A stretch of DNA of 64,000 nucleotides from Allobosea sp. UNC402CLCol (GTDB taxonomy: Bacteria; Pseudomonadota; Alphaproteobacteria; Rhizobiales; Beijerinckiaceae): positions 1 to 64,000 of the forward strand of contig NZ_JQJJ01000009.1 in the NCBI RefSeq assembly GCF_000745475.1. The letters run 5' to 3'. The position numbers and the translations under genes were made by a program. Position 1 is the stretch's first letter. Each line of letters starts with the position of its first letter. Shown here piece by piece: positions 37,398 through 46,370 of the stretch. The notes under the pieces are model-generated. The model was not told where the DNA came from and ran no database searches. It saw only the letters and a list, made by a program, of their open reading frames with translations.

Positions 37398-38105
37398 TCA
37401 ATCCGGCAGCAATAACCGTGGATCAATTCGGAAAAGACGGCCGTCGCCGATGAGATGCGCGCTGAGCCGCCCGCCGAACAACGGCCGGAAAGCGGCGTCC
37501 CGCAGGTTGAGGCCGCCGGCATAGGCGCCCATCGCCGGCATCACGCAGCGGCGCGTCGACAGCGCGAAGCAGCGCCGCCGGACCGCCCGCCCGCGCATCC
37601 TGACCTTGGCGGCAGGGTGCAGATGCCCGGCGATCTCGTAGCCGTTCTCGGCCGGATCGGGCTCATGGCGCAGCGTCACGCCGGCGAGGCTGATCTCTGC
37701 CGCGCTTTCGCCGCCGACGCGGTGGCTGATCGACGGGTCATGATTGCCGGTGATCCAGAGCCAGTCGCGGCCTTGCTGCAGCAGGTGCAGCGCAGCGAGC
37801 GTCTGCGGTGCGAGCCGGTCCTCGGCCTGCCGGTCGTGGAAGGAGTCGCCGAGCGCGATCACGCGCGCCGGCTGATGGCGCAGGATCGCGTGGCCAAGTG
37901 CGGCCAGTGTCGCGGTCGAATCATAGGGCGGCAGCATCACGCCGCGCGCCGCATAGGCCGAGCCTTTTTCCAGATGCAGGTCCGCGACGACGAGCGTGCG
38001 CTCCTCCGGCAGCCAGAGCGCGCCCGAAATGTCCGGCACGAGCGCGAGCCGGCCCAGCATGAAGGCCTCGCCCGTTGTCGCCAGCGCTGCGGCTGCAACC
38101 GTCAC
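37398..38105 (-). CDS. pdeM: Ligase-associated DNA damage response endonuclease PdeM
   Basis: 235 residues of the calcineurin-like metallophosphoesterase family: LVVADLHLEKGSAYAARG (DxH), VIALGDSFHD (GDxxxD variant), WITGNHDPS (GNHD) and AGHLHPAAKVRM (GHxH). The related bacterial MPE enzyme is a Mn2+-dependent DNA phosphodiesterase/endonuclease. The start is a GTG overlapping the stop of the helicase gene (GTGA), so it is translationally coupled to the helicase. Together with the nearby exonuclease and ligase it forms a four-part DNA repair set. Confidence 0.92.
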   Translation of the reverse strand: MTVAAAALATTGEAFMLGRLALVPDISGALWLPEERTLVVADLHLEKGSAYAARGVMLPPYDSTATLAALGHAILRHQPARVIALGDSFHDRQAEDRLAPQTLAALHLLQQGRDWLWITGNHDPSISHRVGGESAAEISLAGVTLRHEPDPAENGYEIAGHLHPAAKVRMRGRAVRRRCFALSTRRCVMPAMGAYAGGLNLRDAAFRPLFGGRLSAHLIGDGRLFRIDPRLLLPD

Positions 38106-40588
38106 GCCATCGCCTCTTCCGTCAGCATCGCCTCTGCCTCCGCCAGGATCTCGTCGGCCGCCTCGCCGAAGACCGCCTCGCGCCCGATCTCCAGCATCAC
38201 CGAGACGCCGAGCGGCGAGACATGGTCGAGCGGCTGATGCACGATTCGGCCGCTGATCCGTGTCAGCATCTCACCAAGCCGGCGAATGTCGAGCAGGCCC
38301 GTCGCCGCATCGGCCCGCGCCGCCTTGAGCAGGATATGGTCGGGCTCGTGCCGGCGCAGCACGTCGTAGACGAGATCGGTCGAGATCGTCACCTGCCGGC
38401 CGCTCTTCTCCTGGCCGGGATAGCGCCGCTCGATCAAGCCGCCGATGATCGCGCAGGAGCGGAAGGTGCGCTTCATCAGGGCCGATTCCGCCATCCACTC
38501 CTCGAGATCGTCGCCGAGCATGTCCTGCGCGAACAGGTCGTCGAGATCGAGTGCGCCGCGGGCGATCGCCGCCGTCATGTCGCCGAGCGTCCAGCAGGCC
38601 ATGCCGTAATCGTTGCAGACGAAGCCGAGCGGGCGCATCCGGGCGCGCTCCAGCCGCCGCGTCAGCAGCATGCCGAGCGTCTGGTGGGCGAGGCGGCCTT
38701 CGAACGGGTAGGCGACGAGATAGAAGCGCCCGCCGCGCGGGAAGGTCTCGACCAGAAGCTCGCCGGGCTTGGGCAGCCGCGACTTCAGCTTCTGCGCGTG
38801 CAGCCAGGCCGAGACCTCCTCCGGCAGCGTATGCCAGAGGCCGGGCGAGGCCAGGATGGCGCGCACGCGTTCGGCCAGGAAGGTCGAGAGCGGAAACTTG
38901 CCGCCATCATAGGAAGGGATTTTCGGATCGGTGCCGGCGGTGGCGCGCGAGCAGACCGCCTCGTTCTCGACGATGCCCTCGAAGCGCAGCACTTCGCCGG
39001 CGAAGACGAAGGTGTCGCCCGGCACCATGGTCTCGGCGAAATACTCCTCGATCTCGCCGAGCACGCGGCCACCGCGGGTGATCATGCCGGGCTGTCCAGG
39101 TCTGCCGGGACGCGCCCGGCCGAGCCTGACCTTCAGCATCGTTGCCTCGACGATGGTGCCGACATTCATGCGGTATTGCTGGATGACGCGGGCATGGCTG
39201 GCGCGCCAGAGGCCGGTCTTGTCCTGCCGGAGCTTGGCGAAACGCTCATAGCTCTTCAGCGCATAGCCGCCGGTCGCGACGAAATTGACGACTGCGTCGA
39301 AATCCGCGCGGGCAAGCCCGGCGTAAGGGGAAGCTGTGAGGACTTCCTCATAGAGCGCATCCGCCTGGAAGCCGTCCGAGCAGGCGACGCCGAGCACATG
39401 CTGGGCGAGCACGTCGAGCGCGCCGATGCGCGGCGGCGGGGTGTCCTGCGCGGCCTCGTGGACGGCCTCCAGCGCGGCGCGGCACTCCAGCAGCTCGAAA
39501 CGGTTGGAGGGCACCAGCAGCGCCTCGGAGGGCTCGTCCATGCGATGGTTGGAGCGGCCGATGCGCTGGATCAGGCGGCTCGCCCCCTTCGGTGCGCCGA
39601 GATTGACGACGAGGTCGACATCGCCCCAGTCGATGCCGAGATCGAGCGTCGCGGTGCAGACCACGGCCTTGAGCCGCCCATCCGCCATCGCCGCCTCGAC
39701 CTTGCGGCGCTGCTGGGCGTCGAGCGAGCCGTGATGCAGCGCGATCGGCAGATTGTCGTCGTTGAGGTTCCACAGCGCCTGGAAGGCGAATTCCGCCTGC
39801 ATGCGCGTGTTGACGAAGACCAGCGTCAGCTTGTGCGTGCGGATGGCGTCATAGACCTCGGCCATGGCATGCAGCGTGGTGTGGCCGGCGATCGGCAGGC
39901 GCCGCTGCGTATCGAGGATGCCGATGCGCGGCTGCGCGCCGCCCGCGACCGTGACGAGCCCGGCCGGCGTCTCGGCGCCGCCGAGATAGCGTTGGAGATC
40001 GGCGGGCTCGCGCACCGTCGCCGAGAGGCCGACGGCGGAAACCTGCGGCGCCAGCGCCTTCAGCCGCGCGAGATCGAGCGAAAGCAGGTCGCCGCGCTTG
40101 GAGGTGACGAGCGCGTGCAACTCGTCGAGCACGATGCGGCGCAAGGATGAGAAGAACGGCGCGGCGTCGCGATGGGAGACGAGCAGCGCGAGCTGCTCCG
40201 GCGTCGTCAGCAGGATATCGGGTGGGCGCTGGATCTGGCGTGTGCGCTTGGCGGCGGAGGTGTCGCCGGTGCGCGTCTCGATCGTGATCGGCAATCCCAT
40301 CTCGCGCACGGGCGCTTCAAGATTGCGGGCGATATCGACGGCGAGCGCCTTCAGCGGCGAGATGTAGAGCGTGTGCAACCCGTCATGCCGGCCGCCGCGC
40401 TCTGCGAGCTCGACCAGCGAAGGCAGGAAGCCGGCGAGGGTCTTGCCGGCGCCGGTCGGCGCCACCAGCAGCGTCGAGCGCCCGGCGCGGGCCTCTTCCA
40501 GCAAGGCGAGCTGATGTGGCCGCACGCTCCAGCCGCGGCTGGCGAACCAGGCCTCGAAGGCGGGAGGAAGCGGGGAGGGCGCGGCCAT
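38102..40588 (-). CDS. Ligase-associated DEXH-box DNA helicase (Lhr-Core type)
   Basis: 828 residues. Motifs of the SF2 helicase core are VAPTGAGKTLAGF (Walker A), LYISPLKALAVD (Ia), IVLDELHALV (DExH), GLSATVREP (III) and HHGSLDAQQR/LIQRIGRSNHR (IV-VI). The winged-helix and Lhr-core domains follow. It is a 3'-5' translocase expected to act with PdeM, whose start overlaps its stop by four bases. The ATG at 40588 gives the family N-terminus (FEAWFASRGWSVRPHQLALL); the frame remains open upstream but without conserved sequence. Confidence 0.94.
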   Translation of the reverse strand: MAAPSPLPPAFEAWFASRGWSVRPHQLALLEEARAGRSTLLVAPTGAGKTLAGFLPSLVELAERGGRHDGLHTLYISPLKALAVDIARNLEAPVREMGLPITIETRTGDTSAAKRTRQIQRPPDILLTTPEQLALLVSHRDAAPFFSSLRRIVLDELHALVTSKRGDLLSLDLARLKALAPQVSAVGLSATVREPADLQRYLGGAETPAGLVTVAGGAQPRIGILDTQRRLPIAGHTTLHAMAEVYDAIRTHKLTLVFVNTRMQAEFAFQALWNLNDDNLPIALHHGSLDAQQRRKVEAAMADGRLKAVVCTATLDLGIDWGDVDLVVNLGAPKGASRLIQRIGRSNHRMDEPSEALLVPSNRFELLECRAALEAVHEAAQDTPPPRIGALDVLAQHVLGVACSDGFQADALYEEVLTASPYAGLARADFDAVVNFVATGGYALKSYERFAKLRQDKTGLWRASHARVIQQYRMNVGTIVEATMLKVRLGRARPGRPGQPGMITRGGRVLGEIEEYFAETMVPGDTFVFAGEVLRFEGIVENEAVCSRATAGTDPKIPSYDGGKFPLSTFLAERVRAILASPGLWHTLPEEVSAWLHAQKLKSRLPKPGELLVETFPRGGRFYLVAYPFEGRLAHQTLGMLLTRRLERARMRPLGFVCNDYGMACWTLGDMTAAIARGALDLDDLFAQDMLGDDLEEWMAESALMKRTFRSCAIIGGLIERRYPGQEKSGRQVTISTDLVYDVLRRHEPDHILLKAARADAATGLLDIRRLGEMLTRISGRIVHQPLDHVSPLGVSVMLEIGREAVFGEAADEILAEAEAMLTEEAMA

Positions 40589-40665
40589 GCCGGCCGAAGA
40601 TAGGGGGTGGCGCAGGAGAACGAAAGGGGAATAACGCGTTGTGGCGGCTCGCCGCCGATTCGCGA

Positions 40666-41415
40666 TCAGGGGCCTACGAGCTGCCCCCCATCGACAACAA
40701 CGGTCTGGGCCGTGACCCAGCTGGCCTTGTCGGAGGCAAGGAAGAGCGCGACCGCGGCGACCTCCTCGGGCTTTCCCATGCGGCCGAAGGGGATGTTGGC
40801 CAGCGTCGCCTGATAGAGCTCGGGATTCGATGTCTTTCGATCTTCCCAAGAGCCGCCTGGGAATTCGATCGAGCCCGGCGCGACGCAATTGACCCGAATG
40901 CCTTTCCGCGACAGCATCTTCGCTTGGCTGGCGGTGTAATGCATGACCGCCGCCTTGATCGCGCCGTAAGGTGCCGAGCGCGACGAGGCTCGCAGAGCCG
41001 AAATCGACGAAATATTGACGATCGACGAACCCGGTTTCATGTGCGGGATGGCTGCATGGCTCCCGCGGACGACCGCCATCATGTCGATGTTGAAGGACGC
41101 GGCCCAACCCTCGTCGTCATCCGAATGGCCGAAGCCCGATGCGTTGTTGACCAGAATGTCGAGACCGCCGAGAGCCTTCACTGCCTCCGGCACATAGGTC
41201 GCGATCGCCTCCGCGTCGGCGAGGTCGACACAGGCGGCGTGAGCCGTGACTCCGAGCGCCTCGATCTCCCGGCGCGTCGCTTCCAGCGGCCCCGCGCCCC
41301 GGGCGCAGATCGAAACGGACGCGCCGCCTGCTGCAAAGCCCAGCGCGATGGAGCGCCCGATGCCACGGCTGCCACCCATCACGATCACGCGCTTGCCGGT
41401 GAATTCCTTGGCCAT
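40666..41415 (-). CDS. Short-chain dehydrogenase/reductase
   Basis: 249 residues of the classical SDR family: VIVMGGSRGIGRSIAL (TGxxxGxG cofactor site), VNNASGFG (NNAG variant), NISSIS with the catalytic Ser, and YGAIKAAV with the catalytic Tyr and Lys. The C-terminal RMGKPEEVAAVALFLASD and the VVVDGGQ end are standard. NADP(H) versus NAD(H) and substrate are not clear. The ATG at 41415 has GGGGGG 8 bases upstream. It interrupts the DNA repair neighbourhood and seems unrelated to it. Confidence 0.92.
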   Translation of the reverse strand: MAKEFTGKRVIVMGGSRGIGRSIALGFAAGGASVSICARGAGPLEATRREIEALGVTAHAACVDLADAEAIATYVPEAVKALGGLDILVNNASGFGHSDDDEGWAASFNIDMMAVVRGSHAAIPHMKPGSSIVNISSISALRASSRSAPYGAIKAAVMHYTASQAKMLSRKGIRVNCVAPGSIEFPGGSWEDRKTSNPELYQATLANIPFGRMGKPEEVAAVALFLASDKASWVTAQTVVVDGGQLVGP

Positions 41416-41655
41416 GCGGGCACCCCCCATTGAGACGAATGTGTGAATGTCCCTATTGCTCAGGCGAAAGCCGCCGCTTCAAGGGCCGTCAATGTGTATA
41501 CGGAGTTGCACGGCCCGCGGGCGAGGATGCCCGTCTTCGGGCGATCCGCTTTCGCGAGATTCTGCGCCTGCCCGCCATCCGGTCGCTGAAACCGGCGCGA
41601 TCCAGCTGTTTGGACGGCCCGGGAAATGCCGGGGGTCATCCCCGGCGGGATGCCT

Positions 41656-42615
41656 TCACCGCCGCTCCGCCACGACCAGCAGCCCCGGCACGGGCACGCC
41701 GCGATCCTGCCGCGTGCTGGCGGGCTCGACGAGTAGGGGGGTAAGCCCCGCTTCCCCCAGCCGCTCCCGCAGCCAGCCTTCCGCATGCGCGAACCGCCTG
41801 TCATCGCCGACGACCACGCCCTCGCCCGCATGACTCTGCACCGTGAAGGCGAAGAGCCCGCCGGTCGTCAGCACCCGTGCGCTCTGGGCGAAGCTCGGCG
41901 CGAGTTCGCCGAGATAGACGAAGACGTCCGCCGCGATCACCAGATCGGCCGATTGGTCCGGGCGGCTCGCCAGGAAGGCGGTCAGCCCGGCGACGGCGAG
42001 CTTGTCGTAGAGCGGCGCGCCATCCTCCCGCGTCTTGGCCTGGGCCCGCGCGATCATGCGCGGCGAGAGATCGCAGCCGGCGAGGAAGCCGCTCTCGGCC
42101 CGGATCGCCTGGCCCATCAGCCCGGTGCCGCAGCCGAGATCGTAGACCGTGTCGAACCGGAAGGGCCGCGCGGCGTTGTCGCAGCAGCGCCGCAGCGCAT
42201 CCTTCAGCAGGGCAGGGGCATTGTAGTGCAGGGTCTGGGTCAGGTGGCTGTCGAAGCGCTCGGCGTAACCGTCGAACAGAGCGCCGGAGAAATTCTCCGA
42301 GGTCGCCTCCTCGGCCGGCATGGCGCCGATGCGGGCGAGGTCGAGCCTGGCGCCGAAATGGTCGTTGGGGTCGAGGTCGAGGCATTGCCGCCAGGCGGTG
42401 GCGGCATCCTCCCTGTGCCCGAGCGCCTCCTTGGCGAGCCCGTAGAGATGCCAGGCTGCGGTGAAGTGATAGGCCCCGGCCAGGGTCTGGTCGAGGATCT
42501 CGACGGCGGCTTGCGCGTCGCCCTCCTTGAGCGCGGCTTCCGCCCAGGCGTAGCGTCGGTCGAGCATCGGATCGCCGGAACTGGAATGATGCGTGGTCTG
42601 GCCGGTCTCGCTCAT
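41656..42615 (-). CDS. TPR-containing SAM-dependent methyltransferase
   Basis: About 319 residues from the ATG at 42615. The N-terminal ~100 residues are TPR-like (RRYAWAEAALKEGDAQAAVE, WRQCLDLDPNDHFGARLDLA). The class I methyltransferase domain follows with motif I VYDLGCGTGLMGQAI, acidic loop LAGCDLSPRMI and post-motif ADLVIAADVFVYLGELAP. Proteins of this layout are annotated as trans-aconitate/biotin-type methyltransferases; the target is unknown. It is divergent from the exonuclease gene, whose start lies 24 bases away. Confidence 0.86.
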   Translation of the reverse strand: MSETGQTTHHSSSGDPMLDRRYAWAEAALKEGDAQAAVEILDQTLAGAYHFTAAWHLYGLAKEALGHREDAATAWRQCLDLDPNDHFGARLDLARIGAMPAEEATSENFSGALFDGYAERFDSHLTQTLHYNAPALLKDALRRCCDNAARPFRFDTVYDLGCGTGLMGQAIRAESGFLAGCDLSPRMIARAQAKTREDGAPLYDKLAVAGLTAFLASRPDQSADLVIAADVFVYLGELAPSFAQSARVLTTGGLFAFTVQSHAGEGVVVGDDRRFAHAEGWLRERLGEAGLTPLLVEPASTRQDRGVPVPGLLVVAERR

Positions 42616-42638
42616 GCCAGCCGGTCTAGCCGAGGAGA

Positions 42639-43709
42639 ATGACACTGGCCAGACAAAGCCCGCGCTGGCGCCCCGCCGAATTGCTCGTGCCGACCCCGGC
42701 CGGGCTCTTCTGCCCGCCGGCCGACATTCATATCGACCCGGTGCGCCCGGTGCCGCGTGCGCTCATCACCCATGGCCATTCCGACCATGCCCGTGCTGGC
42801 CATGGCAGCGTGCTGGCGACGCGCGAGACGCTGGCGATCATGGCGCTGCGCTATGGCGAGGGGTTCGCCGGTTCGCAGCAGGTCGCGGTGCCTGGAGAGG
42901 TGGTCCGCATCGGCGAGGTCGATTTCACCTTCGTTCCCGCCGGCCATGTCCTCGGCTCGGCCCAGATCGTGGTCGAAAGCCGCGGCCTGCGGATCGTCGT
43001 CTCCGGCGACTACAAGCGCGAGCGTGACCCGACCTGCGCGCCCTTCGAGCCGGTGCCCTGCGACATCTTCATCACCGAGGCGACCTTCGGGCTGCCGGTC
43101 TTCCGCCATCCGCCGGCCGATGGCGAGGTCGGGAAGCTCCTGGAATCCGTCAGGCTCTTCCCTGAGCGGACGCATATCGTCGGCGCCTATTCGCTCGGCA
43201 AGGCGCAGCGCGTCATGGCCTTGATCCGCGAGGCCGGATACGAAAAGCCGATCTACATCCATGGTGCCGTCGAGACGATCACCGAATTCTATCAAGCGGA
43301 AGGCATCCCGCTCGGCGAGATCCGCCTGGTCGCGAGCACGGACCGCAAGACGCTCGGTGGCGAGATCGTCATCTGCCCGCCCAGCGCGACGCAGGATCTC
43401 TGGGCGCGTCGCTTCCCCGACCCCGTCACCGCCTTCGCCTCGGGCTGGATGCGGATCAGGGCGCGTGCCCGCCAGAAGGGCGTCGAATTGCCGCTGGTAA
43501 TCTCCGACCATGCCGATTGGGACGATTTGCTGGCGACGATCCGCGAGGTGCAGGCCGGCGAGATCTGGGTGACCCATGGCGAGGCCGAGGCGCTGGTCCA
43601 CTGGTGCGGCACGGCGGGCCTCAAGGCCAAGCCGCTGCATCTCGTCGGCTATGGCGACGAGGGCGAGGCGGAGTCGGAAGCGGAGGCAGCCGATGCGCCG
43701 GTGGCGTGA
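42639..43709 (+). CDS. Ligase-associated DNA exonuclease (MBL/beta-CASP fold)
   Basis: 356 residues. The metallo-beta-lactamase site is ALITHGHSDHARAGHG, with FVPAGHVLGSAQI, VVSGDYKRERDPTCAPFEP and a later LVISDHADWDDLL motif. This is the Exo component that occurs with a DEXH helicase, PdeM and an ATP-dependent ligase; the characterised homologue is a metal-dependent DNA 5' exonuclease. Here the ligase gene is nearby on the same strand but a reverse-strand GDSL gene lies between them. Confidence 0.93.
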   Translation: MTLARQSPRWRPAELLVPTPAGLFCPPADIHIDPVRPVPRALITHGHSDHARAGHGSVLATRETLAIMALRYGEGFAGSQQVAVPGEVVRIGEVDFTFVPAGHVLGSAQIVVESRGLRIVVSGDYKRERDPTCAPFEPVPCDIFITEATFGLPVFRHPPADGEVGKLLESVRLFPERTHIVGAYSLGKAQRVMALIREAGYEKPIYIHGAVETITEFYQAEGIPLGEIRLVASTDRKTLGGEIVICPPSATQDLWARRFPDPVTAFASGWMRIRARARQKGVELPLVISDHADWDDLLATIREVQAGEIWVTHGEAEALVHWCGTAGLKAKPLHLVGYGDEGEAESEAEAADAPVA

Positions 43710-43731
43710 AAACGACGGCTGGGAGAGTGAA

Positions 43732-44505
43732 TCAGCGCGCCGAGGCGACGACCGGACGGCTCGGCGCGGTCATGCCGACAAGCGCATTCGCCATGTCGCG
43801 GGCGAGGCAGTCATAGCCCGCATCGCTCATATGGAAGCCGTCGCTCCACAGCGCCGCCTTGAAGGCCTCGGCATCGCTGTCGTGCCATTCCCGCATCGTT
43901 TCGTAGCGGCTGAAGACCGGCACGGCCTCGCGCCGCGCGACATCGCCGACAGCCGCGACGAAGCGCTTGTAATTGTCGGAATCGCGCACCGTCGGGAAGA
44001 ACTGCGGGTCGAGGATGGCGAGAGGGGTGTTCGCCTGCTTCACCAGCCGGATGCCCTCGCGGACCATGCCGCGGAAGGCCTCGAGATCGCCGCCCTTGAC
44101 GGCGTCGTTGGTGCCGACCTGCCAGATCACCAGATCGTAATGGCGCCCGGCCAGCGCGGTTTCGAGGCGCGCGAGTGTCTGTGGCGCGGTCTCGCCGCCA
44201 ATGCCGGCATTGACGATCTCGACCGGCGCCTTCGACCAGGCCTTGCCGAGCAAAGCCTGAAGACGGGCGGGATAGGTCTTGTCCTTGGCGCTGGCGCCGA
44301 TCCCCTCGGTCGAGGAGGAGCCGATGGCGAGGATGGTGAGCGGGCGCCCTTGCGCGACCTTGTCGGCCAGCGGCGCGAGAACCGCGCGCGACTGGACGAT
44401 CGGCGTCTCGCGGCAGGAGAAGCCGGCTGCCTGGGCAGGGGCTCCGACCGAAAGCGTGGCAGCGATGACGGCAGGCAAGGCAAGAAACCGCATCGCGGCA
44501 CGCAT
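43732..44505 (-). CDS. Secreted SGNH/GDSL-family hydrolase
   Basis: 257 residues with a signal peptide (FLALPAVIAATLSVGAPAQA, cleavage near AQA-AG). SGNH blocks are present: I ILAIGSSSTEGIGAS (catalytic Ser, GSS replacing GDS), II NAGIGGETA, III QVGTNDAVKG and V DGFHMSDAGYD (Asp and His). It is likely a periplasmic esterase or acyl-ester hydrolase. The start may be 44505 or 44493; AGGAG lies 10 bases before 44505. It sits antisense between the exonuclease and ligase genes. Confidence 0.9.
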   Translation of the reverse strand: MRAAMRFLALPAVIAATLSVGAPAQAAGFSCRETPIVQSRAVLAPLADKVAQGRPLTILAIGSSSTEGIGASAKDKTYPARLQALLGKAWSKAPVEIVNAGIGGETAPQTLARLETALAGRHYDLVIWQVGTNDAVKGGDLEAFRGMVREGIRLVKQANTPLAILDPQFFPTVRDSDNYKRFVAAVGDVARREAVPVFSRYETMREWHDSDAEAFKAALWSDGFHMSDAGYDCLARDMANALVGMTAPSRPVVASAR

Positions 44506-44618
44506 TGGCGTCTGTCTCCTGGCTACACTGCTGCCGTTAAGGTTTGCTTCATGAACGGTATCTGAACGATGCGGTGCAAGAAGCATGCAACGATTCGATG
44601 TGGCGACGCGGTGACACC

Positions 44619-46256
44619 ATGAATCGCTTCGCCTGGCTGCTCGACCGCCTCGCCTATGAGCCGCGCCGCAACGCCAAGCTCGCGCTGATCGCCGATTATC
44701 TGCGCACCACGCCCGACCCCGATCGCGGCTATGCGCTGGCGGCGATGACGGGCGGGCTCGTCTTCCGCAACGCCAAGGCCGGGCTGATCCGCGCGCTGAT
44801 CGCCGAGCGCACCGATCCGGTGCTGTTCGCGCTGTCCTATGACTATGTCGGCGATCTCTCGGAGACGGTCGCGCTGATGTGGCCGGCCCGGCATGGCGCT
44901 AACGCGGTGCCGCATCTGCCGGAGGTCGTCGAGAGCCTGCGCGAGGCCGGCAAGACCGACCTGCCGCGCCTCGTCGCCTCCTGGCTCGACGCGCTCGATG
45001 AGACCGGCCGCTGGGCGCTCCTGAAGCTCATCACCGGCGCCTTGCGGATCGGCGTCTCGGCTCGCCTCGCCAAGACGGCGGCGGCGAGCCTCGGCGGCGT
45101 GCCGGCCGACGAGGTCGAGCAGGTCTGGCACGGGCTGGAGCCGCCCTATGCCGAGCTCTTCGCCTGGCTGGAGGGCAGGGGCCCGCGGCCGGAAGCGCGC
45201 GATCCCGCACCGTTTCGCCCGGTCATGCTCTCGCATCCGATCGAGGACGGCGATTTCGACAAGCTCGATCCGGCCGAATTCTCAGCCGAGTGGAAATGGG
45301 ACGGTATCCGCGTCCAGGCCGCCAGCGGCCGGCGCGGTGACGGAAGCCGCGTGACCCGGCTCTATTCCCGCACCGGAGAGGATATCGCCAACGCCTTTCC
45401 CGATCTCGTCGAGGAGTTGACGCAGGATGGCGCGCTCGACGGCGAGTTGCTGGTGATGCGCGAGAGCGCGGTCCAGAGCTTCAACACCTTGCAGCAGCGG
45501 CTCAACCGCAAGACCGTCACAGTGAAGATGCTGGGCGAATTCCCTGCCCATATCCGCGTCTACGATCTGCTGGTCGATGGCGAGGAGGATATCCGCCACC
45601 TGCCCTTCGAGGAGCGGCGCGAGCGCCTCGAAGCCTTCCTGTCGCGGCTTGCCAGCCCGCGCTTCGATCTCTCGCCGCTGATCCCCTTCGGGTCATGGCA
45701 GGAATTGACGGCGGCCCGCGCCGATCCGGCCGGGGCCGGGGCGGGCGCCGATGCGGAAGCCGTCGAGGGCTGCATGATCAAGCGGCGCGACTCGCCTTAT
45801 CTGCCGGGCCGGCCCAAGGGCTACTGGTGGAAATGGAAGCGCGATGCCCGGCTGGTCGACTGCGTGCTGATGTACGCCCAGCGCGGCCACGGCAAGCGCT
45901 CCTCCTTCTATTCCGACTACACCTTCGGCGTCTGGCGGGTGGGCGAGGAGGGCGGTCTCGAGCTGGTGCCGGTCGGCAAGGCCTATTTCGGCTTCACCGA
46001 CGAGGAGCTGCTCGAGATCGACAAATATGTCCGCAAGAACACGCTGAACCGCTTCGGCCCGGTGCGGGAGGTGGTGCATAAGGCTGAAAGCGGCCTCGTC
46101 TTCGAGGTTGCTTTCGAGGGCTTGCAGCGCTCGACGCGGCACAAATCCGGGCTCGCCATGCGCTTTCCCCGCATCAACCGCATCCGCTGGGACAAGCCGC
46201 CTGGTGAGGCCGACCATATCGAGGTGCTGGAAGCGCTATTGCCGACCAATGGCTGA
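44619..46256 (+). CDS. ATP-dependent DNA ligase (helicase/exonuclease-associated type)
   Basis: 545 residues from the ATG at 44619. The N-terminal DNA-binding domain (RFAWLLDRLAYEPRRNAKLA) precedes the nucleotidyl-transferase domain with the adenylated Lys in EWKWDGIRVQAA (KxDG), DGELLVMRES (motif III), EGCMIKRRDSPYLPG (IV) and KGYWWKWKRDA (V). The OB domain forms the C-terminus. This LigC/LigB-like enzyme is the sealing component of the PdeM-helicase-exonuclease set. An upstream TTG and an ATG at 44598 are in frame but lack family sequence. Confidence 0.94.
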   Translation: MNRFAWLLDRLAYEPRRNAKLALIADYLRTTPDPDRGYALAAMTGGLVFRNAKAGLIRALIAERTDPVLFALSYDYVGDLSETVALMWPARHGANAVPHLPEVVESLREAGKTDLPRLVASWLDALDETGRWALLKLITGALRIGVSARLAKTAAASLGGVPADEVEQVWHGLEPPYAELFAWLEGRGPRPEARDPAPFRPVMLSHPIEDGDFDKLDPAEFSAEWKWDGIRVQAASGRRGDGSRVTRLYSRTGEDIANAFPDLVEELTQDGALDGELLVMRESAVQSFNTLQQRLNRKTVTVKMLGEFPAHIRVYDLLVDGEEDIRHLPFEERRERLEAFLSRLASPRFDLSPLIPFGSWQELTAARADPAGAGAGADAEAVEGCMIKRRDSPYLPGRPKGYWWKWKRDARLVDCVLMYAQRGHGKRSSFYSDYTFGVWRVGEEGGLELVPVGKAYFGFTDEELLEIDKYVRKNTLNRFGPVREVVHKAESGLVFEVAFEGLQRSTRHKSGLAMRFPRINRIRWDKPPGEADHIEVLEALLPTNG

Positions 46257-46370
46257 CGGCGGATGGGTTGCGCCCATGCGCTGGCAATGCTTGTGATCCG
46301 CCTCGCGCCTGAGGCAAAATAAAAGAGTCGCAACCACAGGGTCGCAATAAGGACAATACGGAGTGGCGCG

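Noticed and set aside
38075..40150. 691-codon open frame on the plus strand
   Set aside because: Antisense to the DEXH-box helicase; no recognised domain.
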